64,000 bases of DNA. Origin: Blastocystis sp. Blastoise (lineage: Eukaryota; Sar; Bigyra; Opalinata; Blastocystidae). The stretch covers positions 496,001 to 560,000 of the forward strand of contig JBBPEB010000007.1 in NCBI GenBank assembly GCA_039096225.1, in the 5' to 3' direction. The notes below the pieces were generated by a model. That model was not told the DNA's origin, ran no database searches, and saw only the letters and a list, made by a program, of their open reading frames with translations. A program made the position numbers and the translations under genes. Positions 41,809 to 62,685 of the stretch are shown one piece after another. The stretch's first letter is position 1, and each line of letters starts with the position of its first letter.

Positions 41809-42257
41809 ATACTTTGTTCTCCTATTAATTCATGTACAAAGTAATTTAATGAATCAATTATGATGTCATAGTCATTTTCATATTCACATCATATATTTTA
41901 AATACTTTTTTTTTCAATAAAAACAATTGATCTTGTTTAGTTTAAATTTTTCGTTGAGTAATCATACTGTTTCTCATCATTATCAATCAACCTAAGAACT
42001 CCAGCTTATAATAGAATAGTTCTAATGATATTCTCAACAATAATTAACACTTTGTTTTTGAAATTTCTACTCATATTATTACTATTCTTTATTAAATCAT
42101 ATCTATAGACAATTCAATCATATATTATTATATCAGATCAATAAAATAATGTAAACTGCCTTTGAAATAGTATAAAAAGAAAATTAGTGAACAAGAAAAA
42201 AGACTGGATAGTTTTTGAAGAAATCCTTTCTCATAATTCATCATAAGTCTGCATACT
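41809..42257. other. Intergenic between ribokinase and the glycosyltransferase gene
   Basis: AT-rich, no gene seen. Short open frames on both strands near 42128-42260 overlap the next gene's start and show no family resemblance. Confidence 0.5.
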
Positions 42258-44656
42258 ATGAAAAATCTAAAATATACCCCTTTACTACTTTTAATCGTTA
42301 TTTCCATATACGTAAGAAATGTCACTTCTTCCTCGAAAGATTGTCAAATCCATTCTTTTTCCGCCTCTTCTATTCGTCAATCTATCTGTGTTGTGACGGC
42401 CTGGAACGATAGAAGCATTTATAGAATAGACAAAAAACGTATGGATTATATTCATAAATGATGACGTTTTCTAATATATATTTTTTTCTTGTTATTTATA
42501 CTTTACTATACTATCTCTATGATTTTAACACTATAGAAAAATATATTCTTGTTCCTCACCATATCAACAACTTGAATCATGAGTCATGGTATTTTTTATT
42601 TCCATTTATTAGCTATCATTTAATGACTCTTGTTTTCTTTATAGGACATCAGTGCATCAGAGTAAGTCTGCTGATCAAATATCAGAAGAAAACAAGAAGA
42701 ATAAAGCAATTTCTCATACATCTGCTTCTTCTATGAATAATCAGTTTGTCATTAAATCTATATCAGACACTGTTGTTATCACTAATAATACTCGATTAGA
42801 TATGCAGAAAATACGTACTTCTGATCTGAATTCTTCTCTTTCCGAACAATTCTTTAATACATTATATATTTACAAAGTTATAATTCTTTTATGTCAAATG
42901 ATTTTAAATTCAATTCGTACACCAGATAAGATAGTAGACCCAGTGGCTACGAATCCAGTATCAATGAATCAATATCGATCAAATAATATCTCTACTGTTG
43001 TTTCTCCTTCTCATCCTAATAATACAACTGAAAATATACATATCATAAATAAACAAGGAAATAGTACTATTCCTGTGTCTATATCTATAAAAGAGAATGT
43101 TACTAATCATAATGACTTTATTCCTATAACAGTAAATAAAAATGTAAATATTTCTACTATTCCTGTTGCTTCTAAAAACAGTATTATTATTTCTAATAAG
43201 ATCAATATTACTATTCCTACTAAAGTGAATACAAATATTCCTGTTTCTATACCTATAACAACTGTAACAAATGCATCATCATTATCTACAAGCGTTATAG
43301 TGTCATCTAAAGATGTTATAGTACCATCAAAAGATAGTATAGTGTCATCTAAAGATGTTATAGTACCATCAAAAGATAGTATAGTGTCATCTAAAGATGT
43401 TATAGTGTCATCTAAAGATAGTATAGCACCATCTTTGTCTTCTAATACTTCCTCTTCTTCATCATCTTCATCTTCTTCATCTTCATCTTCTTCATTATCT
43501 TCATCTTCCTCTTCATCATCATCTTCATCATCTTCCTCTTCTTCTTCTTTTTCTCCCTTATCTTTCAATCATACAGCAGATACATTTGAGAACTATATAG
43601 AACTCTATAAGGAATGGTCTGCTGCTATTAATAACCAGCCTCATCCTTCTGTAGGTACTATATGTTTCTATCCTTCTCGACATGGTCTTTCGAATAAGAT
43701 CTATGGCTATCTTGCTGTCCTCTTATATGCTATGGTTAGTAAGAAATCATTTGCAAGTATATACTATATATATATAGAGTAATATTATTTTCTAGAATAG
43801 TTATTTATAATTCTATAAATATATACTATAGTCTGTAATTGGCCGACTTTTTATCATTTCTTTGAGGTTCCAAATTATGCAATTCAAATGAACACAAGTA
43901 TATATTTATATCTTTTCTCTCTATAATCATTAAACAAGAACAGTATTCTTTTTCTTTTTAAGAAGAAAAAATAATTGCATCTTCTTTATAGCAAAATTTC
44001 CTCAATATCGTTTTTTCGTGTATAACAATAAAGATGCGAATTTCACAACCCTTCGTCAAGTCGATATTTTTAATAATAACTTTACTATAATTACTTCTAA
44101 TTATATGGCTGGTATTACTTATATACAAAGTCCATATATAGTAGATCGATATAAAGAGATGGGTATCTCTTTAAAGAAATATCCTCATCATTCAGATATT
44201 TCTCTGGGACAATATTTAGCACAAACATTACTCCTTCGTTGTCTTACTCCTTCTCAAGAAGTAGAACATAAGGTAAAACAGTTTATGATTCAATTTAAAG
44301 GACATTATATGATCGGTATACATATTCGAGCAGGAGATCTATTTATGGACCCTAATTATGGAGAAACCAATAAAGTTCCTTCTTGGGAAAAGAATTATAA
44401 TAAATCAATTGCTACTGCTGAACGATATATGAAAGGAATTCAATTACCTGTAAAATGGTATCATTTAGTATTCATATTATTTTTTAATTATTTTTATTTT
44501 ATTTATTGTTTTTATTTTATTTATTATTTTTATTTATTTATTTATTTATTTATTATTATTTATTTATTATTATTTATTTATTATTTATTTATTATTATTT
44601 ATTATTATTTATTTATTATTATTTATTATTTATTATTATTTATTTATTATTTATTT

Positions 44657-44696
<40 letters not shown>

Positions 44697-45164
44697 TTAT
44701 TTATTTATTAATTATTATTATTTATTATAAATTAATTTTTAATCTATATATATTATATTTCATCTAAATATATAAGCAAACAAATATATTAGCGATATTA
44801 CATTTTCTATTAAATAAATGAATTATTTCTTAATTTCCATAGGTTAGTGTGTTCTGATTATGATCCTATTAAAGTCCGATTTCATAAAGAATATCCTCAA
44901 TATACAATTACTTATAATTCTACAATTATGCATACATCTCGAGGTCATTTCTATTTTCATCCAAGTTTCTTAGATGCCTTAGTAGAGCAAATATTATTTG
45001 GAAAATGTAATAAACGAATCTATTTTGGTGGCTCTTCATTTTCTAGAATTGGTAATATGTTCTCAGGTGAATTTATTAATAGTATGCAATACCGTCGACG
45101 ACTTCTTCTACAAGATACTCTATATAATTATGAAGAGAATAATCATGATTTTGAACTCTTCTAA
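42258..45164 (+). CDS. Fucosyltransferase-like glycosyltransferase with Ser-rich stalk
   Basis: Probable Golgi type II enzyme. The ATG at 42258 is followed by a signal anchor (YTPLLLLIVISIYVRNV). Exon 1 joins across two GT-AG introns to ILVPHHINNLNHES and WTSVHQSKSADQ. A ~280-residue stalk rich in Ser, Thr and Asn follows. It contains 5-6 imperfect copies of a VIVSSKDSIVPSKD unit (43296-43440) and a Ser run (43440-43560). The catalytic part begins TICFYPSRHGLSNKIYGYLA, similar in style to the GLGNR segment of GT37/GT23-type fucosyltransferases. It contains GHYMIGIHIRAGDLFMDP, the HxRxGD GDP-fucose motif. After the last intron it continues VKWLVCSDYDP, HTSRGHFYFHPSFLDALVEQ, GSSFSRIGNMFSGEF. 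TAA at 45164. The acceptor sugar is unknown; assignment to the fucosyltransferase superfamily rests on these motifs. Confidence 0.75.
43296..43560 (+). repeat. Coding tandem repeat and poly-Ser stalk
   Basis: Imperfect ~42-bp units encoding V-I-V-[SP]-S-K-D-S-I-V-[SP]-S-K-D, followed by a TCT/TCA run encoding ~40 Ser. Probable O-glycosylated stalk of the glycosyltransferase. Copy number may vary between strains. Confidence 0.85.
44465..44745. repeat. (TTTA/TTATT)n repeat filling an intron
   Basis: About 280 bases of TTTATT/TTTA repeats in the last intron of the glycosyltransferase gene. The intron starts G-TATCATTTAG after the exon encoding QLPVKW and ends TCCATAG at ~44841. Confidence 0.88.
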
Positions 45165-45818
45165 ATATTATTTCTATATTTAGTTATATTTATATATATA
45201 TATTTGACAAATATTATGCTATCTATAATTATTATTTTTTCTTTATTTACTATTTGTTTTTTAAATCTATTTTATCAATTTTTTAAAACAAATCTTCTTT
45301 ACCCTTATTATTATTTAATTATTTTTATTATTATATTTTTATTTTTAATTTTCCTCAAATAATTATTAAATAGATATACTTTCCTTTTCCTATATTCTAT
45401 GCATGATTTTTATAACAATGCTATCTTTATGTTCATTTCCTTTTCCCTAATTTTTTTTTATTATTAATTTTTAAGGTTTCATATTTTATTAGTATGTGCA
45501 AATGCTCCTTTCTTTATATTTCATCGTTTTGCTTTAATTTACAATATCATGGGAGTGCAACATGAATGTTTTTTTGTTGTTTACTTTCATTTGATTTCTT
45601 TTTGCATCATAAACATCGTTAGATAACTTGGTAAGATTATTTTAAACTGTAAATAGACATCTAAACACGTTAAACAATTAAAAAACCATTTGAATTTTAA
45701 AAACGATTCTCCCTATGTGAGCGGTGTTTTCAGAAAAATAAAAACGTTTTTCATAGGGGATCTTTTCTTTCAAATTCATTCATAATTCTCTATAGCTTAT
45801 TATTTCAATTAATTGAAA
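45165..45818. other. Intergenic between glycosyltransferase and syntaxin genes
   Basis: Strongly T-rich for ~400 bases (3' flank of the upstream gene), then mixed sequence with TTTTCAG and CTCCC patches before the syntaxin start. No gene is seen. Confidence 0.5.
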
Positions 45819-47530
45819 ATGAAATTTGATAAAACATCGCTCTTTACGGAACTCGTTTCTAAAAAATACAAAAGTCAAAATCTTCCTGTTCCTGGTTCCG
45901 TCATTCTGAAGCCAAAGTTTCATTATGATGAATTCCTTATAGAATCAAGCAAAATTGTACATCTTCTATGTTTCTGATCTCAAATAGTATCTATATAGTT
46001 AGTTCATTTAGTAGATTTACGTAATTGTATAAACAAAGCAATGAAACAGTATCTCTCAAGCCAAAAGTATTAATGTGTTACTTATAATTATGATATATAT
46101 ATTCTTCTAATGTTTCTAGATATAATATTTCTGGGCAAATAGATGAAGATGAACTTAATTTAATTGATAATGTATAAATATATTATATATACTTTATATT
46201 TTATTCATTTAGGAAATAAGAATTAATTTGAATAACTGTAATGAAGAAATCAATCACTTAAAAGCTGTCATTCCTGGTATTTTTTTTTTTGAAAATTATG
46301 TAATTAATCTTGTTTGATTATATAGAAGAAGTTGATTCAAAGACTGAAATGTATAAGACAGTCGTTGACTTTTTATATGAAGTATATAGAAAAATTTATA
46401 ATTTTATTATTATAATTTTATTATTATATTTCGTTAGTATTTATTATTAGTTTATTTTAATTTATAAATTTTATTATTCTTTAATTTTATTATATTTATT
46501 TCTGTAGACATTAGTTGAATACACAAAATTAGCTGAAAATCAAGCTGAAATTAGAACTCAGCAACTTATTCAAAAACATAAAATGTCTATATTGAATTAT
46601 ATACATTATAAATTATTATTATTTTATATATATATATAGAAATCAAATAGCAATCAAATTTTTACCTCAAAAGGATGTATATATATATATTATCTTTATT
46701 ATTATTATTTAAATATTAACCTATTGATATTCTTAATCATACTATATATATAATTATGTATATATAGATATCTGAAACTGACTTAAATGTATTAAGCAAT
46801 ATTCCTGAAGAAGAAAGAGATAGTATTATTTCAGAAACACTAACTATTAAAGTATATAATATATATATATATATATGTTTTTATTATTTATTATTTCCAA
46901 CTATATTTATAGAATAAATTAAAAACAGATCTAAATAGTGTACAGTATATATATATTTGTATATATAATTATATAATTATATTATAGACAACTAGAGAGA
47001 AATGTATCACAAATCACAGAATTATTAGTTCAATTTAGTCAACATGTATGTTTATTTTTATGTTTATTTTTATTTTTATGTTTTATTTTTATTTATTTTT
47101 ATGTTTATTTTTATTTTTATGTTTTGTTTTTATTTATTTTTATGTTTTATTTTTATTTTATTTATATATATATATATTTATATATTTATATATATATATT
47201 TATATATATAGATTATGGAACAACATGAGCGTGTAGATATTATCGCTGATAACGCGGAACAATCCAAATATCATATTGAAAATGTATATATATATATAAT
47301 TCTATTTTTTTTAACATATATATATATAGGGAAATGAATATCTTGTTAAAGCACGTGACAATTCCAAATCGAATACTCGATTTATCGCGCTATTTTTCAT
47401 TCTTCTTGGGCTCTCTCTTATATTATTTACATTGTATATATATATTTATGTATTATTACTCCTGTTTCTTATTCTATAATACTATAAATAATATATTTAT
47501 AATCCTAGATTGGCAACAAAAAGGAAATAA
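45819..47530 (+). CDS. STX18: Syntaxin-18/Ufe1-type Qa-SNARE
   Basis: ER Qa-SNARE for retrograde Golgi-to-ER fusion. The ATG at 45819 (MKFDKTSLFTELVSKK) resembles the Sec20/Sly1-binding N-terminus of syntaxin 18. Next come PKFHYDEFLIESSKI, LVHLVDLRNCINKAMKQYLS, ISGQIDEDELNLIDNEIRIN and HLKAVIPEEVDSKTEM. The SNARE motif is LERNVSQITELLVQFSQHIM followed by EQHERVDIIADNAEQSKYHI; the Gln of MEQHERVD aligns with the zero-layer Gln of syntaxins. It ends in a C-terminal anchor (RFIALFFILLGLSLILFTL). Eleven or so introns of ~40-180 bases split it into tiny exons, one of only ~30 bases (NKLKTDLNSVQ). With GT-AG splicing of the last intron the tail reads LATKRK-TAA at 47530. A shifted frame there would read DWQQK, like the LDWYDS end of animal syntaxin 18. 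Confidence 0.88.
47045..47165. repeat. TTTTTATGTTTATT tandem repeat in an intron
   Basis: A degenerate T-rich tandem repeat of about 27-38-base period in the syntaxin gene, between the exons encoding VQFSQH and IMEQHERVD. Confidence 0.8.
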
Positions 47531-48064
47531 TATCTTCATTTTATGGGCATTATTATCTCTGTTCTATTTCTGGAAATATATTAAATACTGTGTTGTTTCT
47601 CTCTCTATTTTTCACTTTTCTCCTTCATGTCATCTATTTCTTTTGTTTTGTAGAAATATAAAATCATTAAGAATCTTTATAGTTATTAATATTATTCCTT
47701 AATATTATTATTCCTTATATATTTGATATATGATTTATTATAAGAATGATAACGATTCCAATAATAAATAATATAAATGATACAAATATGATGAAAAGAC
47801 AACAGCCAAGTAATATATTCAGTCATTTTTGTTTTATTAAAACAATATATAAACATATATAATAATATTGAACATAATAAAACAAATTATATTTTTAAAT
47901 AGGAAATATATATACAATTATATATTTATAGTTACTAATAAACAACTAAGATTTTTAAAAAGTATATATAAATATAAAGTCTATGAAAAAAACATTAATA
48001 AACTATATTACATGATTTATAGGGTATATATATATATAATATAATGAGTCGAAATTAGTTTCAT
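47531..48064. other. Convergent intergenic region
   Basis: Between the syntaxin (+) and LMBRD2-type (-) 3' ends. T-rich on the left, A-rich on the right. No gene is seen. Confidence 0.5.
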
Positions 48065-50428
48065 TTATTTGGCAACAACAACGGGGGAGGTATTAATAGT
48101 TTTCATAGCCTTCTTCATAGCTATTTCTACTAATTTCTTTCCTTCTTCGTAATCAGAAGTCGTGTCAGATGCTAATAATGATTCACCCTATACATATATA
48201 TTATGTATAGAATAACAAATATAGTAATCAATAATAATAACAGTATTAATCATAATAGTAACGTATAAAAAAAGAAATAATAATAATAATAATATATATA
48301 TATACTTTTTCGACCTTCTTGCAAGAGGGTATACTGAATAATTTGGTGAAGGAGAAGAAAGAGAAGAGGAAGACAAGAAGAGGTACATAATGATTGAAGG
48401 TAGATCCTAAAAATGGAACTGTTTCCATTTGGCCCATAATCTATAAGGATATATAAAGATAGATACAAATATATAAATATATAAATATATACATTATAAA
48501 GACTACTTCGTTCATAGATAGACTTGGGTACCTATATAATAATAAGTATAACTATATAATAATAATAAGTATAACTATATAATAATGATGATATCCTTAT
48601 ACTTGAAGAATACTGAAGTAGTGATAGCAGAGAGTGAATTGTAATCTGCATATATAATAAGCGTTAAAACAAAGAGCATAGACATCACTGTGCTTATGGA
48701 ACAACGTGTACGTCTCAATAAACGGAATACGAAGACGGAAGAAGGAACGGTACATACATATAGATAAGTAAATTAAAGGAATAAGAGACATAATATTTTT
48801 CGTTGTAGATGACGCACCTGTTAACAGAATCAAACCGAAAGGAGATAAGCACGCGTCACTTCCAATAATCTCTAAGATAACCGTGGTTATTTCACACCAA
48901 AACATTAAAACTGAGAATACAATACTTATACCAGAAGCAACAGTCATAATAAGTTTTCGGAACTTGAAATATTGTCTCATTAAAAACCCAAGAGATTCAC
49001 CTTGATCTGTCTTCCCTGTAAGATAGAGACATCGTTGAACCAATTCCGTCCATTGTGCCTGCTTTCTATAATACTGATTGATACTACGTTTTAATAATGT
49101 ATTTAATTGAGCTAGTTCATTGATAATATATCGTTCTCCTTCTTCTCTGGTCATCTTTAATAACTGATCATTAGTGACCTTCATGCGATACATATTCTTC
49201 GTTTGTACAATCTCTCTCACTCGCTTATAATCCATACTTTTATCGTTTGGAATACTCGAATATAACTATAGAATAGCAGGCATAAAATATATATGTTCAT
49301 TTATATTAATAATAATAATATATAAATATATCAATGATAATAGTCAAAAGTAAATATATAATAATAATAACAATAATAATAATAAACATAATATAACTTA
49401 TCGAATACCGCCTTTACATTGCTCGTCATCATATTTGTATTTTTCGCGGTTTTTTCTACTTCTTCAATTGATGCCTTCATGTCCATAATAGAAGTTTGAG
49501 CGTCATATAACTCTACATCTATATGAGTAGCACTATATATATATAATGCTATTTATATAATGTTTTATTTATAATGTTTTCTTTATTATGTTATATATAT
49601 ATAATATTATATATATAATAGTATATATATGATATTATATATATATATATACAATTCATATTTCTTTGCTAATTCTATATCACGATCACGTTTTAACCAT
49701 AAACTATATAAATAGAATACATATAAATAAATAAATATATATATATATATATACCTTAAGGGTAATTCTCCTAGACCATATCCTAAGAAGACGATAATAA
49801 AGAGAAGACCATACGTATTTGCTATACCCATAACCCAACCTTGTAATAAACTTATATTACTATATATATATATATAATAAATATAATATAATTATAATAC
49901 TTCATAATTAATGAATAGAAAACATATATATATATATACAATTGTGTTGCAAAGCAATACCAAACAAAAGCAAGAATACCAATAATAACCACGGGAATAT
50001 AGCATTTAATATTAACCCATGCAGATTCTAATATACGACTTTTTTTTGTGAATCTACCTGAAGCCCAATATTCCATTAATACAGGTAGATATACCCAAGC
50101 TAAAATGAATGTAATCCAATATACTAATTCCCAAGTAAAAGTGACAAAAGCACTATCTGAACTTTCATCAGGAGTTGCAGCTACACCAAGATCTAAAGGG
50201 AATAGCAATACACCAATGAATCCAAGGAACCTAAATATAAATATATAGAGAAAAATAAAGAAAGTATATAGAAAACAGCGGTAATCATCTTATATACCAT
50301 GAACAATAAATAGATATCGTATAAATAGGATATTCAGACTTTTCAGCATAGTATTTCAACAAGAAAAAAACAGTAATAGCCAATATGATGACTTCAATAA
50401 CCATGACAATAGCTGAAGTCCAAGACAT
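48065..50428 (-). CDS. LMBR1 domain-containing protein 2-like membrane protein
   Basis: Multi-pass membrane protein of the LMBR1/LIMR family, ~540 residues. The ATG at 50428 (MSWTSAIVMVIEVIILAITV) starts in TM1, then KYYAEKSEYPIYTI. Next, GVLLFPLDLGVAATPDESSD and YWITFILAWVYLPVLMEYW give the conserved early LMBRD2 pattern. Further helices are CYIPVVIIGILAFVWYCFAT and YGLLFIIVFLGYGLGELPL. A long cytosolic coiled-coil loop follows (~49200-49500: DAQTSIMDMKASIEEVEK; REIVQTKNMYRMKV). Then come FSVLMFWCEITTVILEII, SLIPLIYLSICMYRSFFRLR and the hallmark IMGQMETVPFLGSTFNHYVP. It ends TINTSPVVVAK-TAA. LMBRD2 proteins are linked to GPCR and adhesion signalling in other organisms; the role here is inferred from family only. 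A TAACCACGG/CACGGGAA motif overlaps coding sequence at 49986-49997. Confidence 0.85.
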
Positions 50429-51657
50429 TTTTTTTCAAACTTATGTAAAACTACTTATTAATAAATAATACAACGTATATATATGGTTTCGAAAAGAAAC
50501 TATTTTAATACAACAAAAAGATCTTATTGAAAGAAATTTTTCGATACAAACGAATAGCACGAAAAAGACGGTTCATTCCAGGATTATCGTCATTTATTCC
50601 CAATAGAATTCTTTCCATTTTCAAGAATTTCGACTTTATTTTTGTTTGTTTTGTCTATATAATACCATCTTTTCTAAAAGAATTCGATGATAAGTATCTC
50701 CTATTTAATGAACTGTCTTTATATATACGAAGACCTGAAATAAAATACTGTTTAGCTATATTGTTGACAATTCAGTTTTACAGACCCGACTGATTTAATT
50801 GAAAAAAGATGAATCAATTTATTCAATGTTATTTAATGTGAATCCGATATATCAAGAACAAGAATTCATATATCTTGAATGATCATTTGCATAATTGTTG
50901 CTACTTAATTCTGTAAAACTATCATCAAGTAGTTAGAGGATGATTCTAGAATGTTTTCTCCTTAAATTATAATTTATCTTCAAATATACAAAGCAACATA
51001 TATAAACATTTCATAGACTATTATCATTGAATAGTTAAAAATATATATATAGATTATATAGAAGCTTAGACAAATACAAAAAAAAGAGAGTAATGCAATT
51101 CCAGAACTCTATATAGAATTTTGAGTCCCAAGGTATCAAAAAAAAAGAAAGTTGTTACAATAAGAATATGTTTTTTAAATTAAAAACAAAAGCAGAAAGA
51201 ATATCAAATGGTACATATAAGAAGAATCAAATAAACAAATGAAAAACAAAATATATAAATATTTACATTAAATTATATATATAGTATATAATGTAATTAA
51301 AACAAAAAACAAAACAAAAAAAAATAGGAAGAAAAGGAAAAAGTGAAGAAGATATTTTATTGAATATAATACAAAATAAATATATAGAGAAATAGTGAAT
51401 ATAGTATAATAGTATATCATTAAAAGAGATTCTATCAAAGATATAATACATGTTTCAAAATAAAAATTAAAACGAATAAATAAATACCCCAAAAAAGAAA
51501 GTAAAAAATAAAAAGATGTTCAAAATTAGAATTTAAAAGAAATGAGATTATTGAATTGAAAAACAATAGTAGTAGTTATCAATATATATATGAAAAAAAT
51601 TCAATTACTAATTATACTTATTAATTTATAGTTTCTAATTTCATATAGTAATTCTAT
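50429..51657. other. Intergenic, 1.2 kb, between LMBRD2-type and PP2C genes
   Basis: Upstream of the LMBRD2-type gene and downstream of PP2C (both on the minus strand). The right half is very A-rich on the plus strand (51170-51560), consistent with a T-rich PP2C 3' flank. An 88-codon open frame at 50527-50793 (+) has no ATG at all and no family resemblance; I do not call it a gene. Confidence 0.45.
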
Positions 51658-54296
<2,639 letters not shown>

Positions 54297-55331
54297 GTTT
54301 ATCAATAGTACCTTTTTAAGAGAAATAGTGATCTATATAGCTTTAACTATTCCTTTTTATAGAAAGAAATCCCAAAAAACTATTTTCTAAAAGAAAAGTG
54401 TCAAATGCATAAATCTATCTAATACGAAATGAAAATTCCATTTTCTCTCACACAAAAATAATAAATCCGTGATTATCTTCTTTTTTGCTGGAAGTTATTC
54501 AAAACTTTATGCTCTATTTTATTCTATATTACTCAGTATTCCTATCATTACATACTTTTATTCATATGAAAACCTTTAATTAAAAGGCATGCTATTAACA
54601 ACTAACTAACTTTAAGACATCTCATCGTTAAATTCCTTTATAAACTGGTCTTTAGCATTCATTTTATATTCGATAATGCATGTGGGATATCTTTGAAAAT
54701 GCTTCCATGAGATTCATTACTTTTTCATTTATGATTTCCATTTTTTGACATTTTCACGAGCCTGTACTTAACCCTATAAAAATAAGTTATACATACTAAA
54801 TTTCATCAAGTGATGGATTTTCATACCATATTTATGATGAGAATAAGCTTAAAAACCGCGATTACTTCTCAAATAATACTTTCTTCTTCACTGAATTTTA
54901 TCTCATTCATTAGCTCTTTTCAATCCATATATATTAATTTCATTTAATCAATGAAGACCAACTTATTTCTTAATGAAACACATAGTTCAAGTATATGAAA
55001 CACTATAAAGAAAAGGTGATTGATTGGAGAATTACTTATGAAATCAAATGGTTCAACCAATAAAACAGTTTTTATAACTCATTCTAATATGAAGAATCAA
55101 TTATTATACGAAAAGTAGCCTTTAATAAACTATGTAAGTCTACCTAATGGAAATATCTATCAAAAATTCCAATGGTGTCCATTGTTATATTAGATCTTCT
55201 CTACATCTAGTTAGAAAATATCTATTTTTTATATTGTTAATATATTTAACTTTTCGAACTATATTCTTGGCATTCCTATCCTTTAGTAATTATTCAAACA
55301 CAGTTATACATTAATCATCTTGATTCTCATA
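54297..55331. promoter_or_regulatory. Divergent intergenic region, PP2C / RAMA chromatin protein
   Basis: 1,035 bases between start codons, less AT-repetitive than other intergenic stretches and without coding sequence. Two copies of the recurring CCGYGRTTA motif lie here (54467-54475 and 54856-54864), supporting a regulatory role, although none is proven. Confidence 0.5.
54467..54475 (+). promoter_or_regulatory. CCGYGRTTA motif, PP2C side of a divergent promoter
   Basis: CCGTGATTA at about 170 bases upstream of the PP2C start. A second copy of the family (CCGCGATTA) is at 54856-54864 in the same intergenic region. Confidence 0.3.
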
Positions 55332-61955
<6,624 letters not shown>

Positions 61956-62685
61956 TTAATAAACGCAAACTTTCAAATATATCATTCGATTCTTTTTATT
62001 TTATATATTTTTTTAAATTTTACTATTTTTTAACTTTTCCCTTTTTTTTATTATTGTTTATAAATATCATTTTCTTCTTTTGTTTGAATGGAAAAACGAT
62101 TGTATCTCACATTTATTTTGAACAAAAAATATATATATTCTATGCAAATAACAGGAATATTAATATATGTATAAAAAATAGGAAACAAAACAATTCAACA
62201 AATAGTGTCAAATGTCTATTGTAATAACAAGACAAAAAATGGAAATGGAAAAAAAGGAAAAAATATATATAAGAGAATAAATATGATATATTTGGATTTA
62301 GCTACGACACAACAAAAAAAAATATGAAAAGAAAATACCCAATATACAAATAGAATACAAAAACATAAAATATACAAATATGAGTAATAGTATCACCTAA
62401 CAAAAAGTGAAAGAACTGGATATTTGTAGTTATAAAAAAAAGAGAATTTATATGTAAAAATCATTACAGAAAAGTTGAAAAGAATAAAGAGTATTATAAT
62501 ATCATTTACATATGTATAAATATATATACATATATAAATAATACTTATGTAGAGTGACAAGAGAGACTGAAGAATAGAGAGGTTTGAAGGAGGGTCATAA
62601 AAGTAGCATATTAATATAGAGATATAGAGACAGAAGAGGCAAGAATAGAATACTCTTTTAGTATAATGAAGACTCAGTTTTCGTT
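61956..62685. other. Convergent intergenic region
   Basis: Between the RAMA (+) and BET (-) 3' ends. T-rich to ~62080, then A/purine-rich on the plus strand (62120-62640), again a T-rich transcribed strand for each gene. No gene is seen. Confidence 0.5.

Noticed and set aside
43107-43568. Acidic 153-codon open frame on the minus strand
   Set aside because: It is the antisense of the Ser-rich stalk (TCT/TCA runs read as Glu/Asp); the plus-strand gene explains the region.
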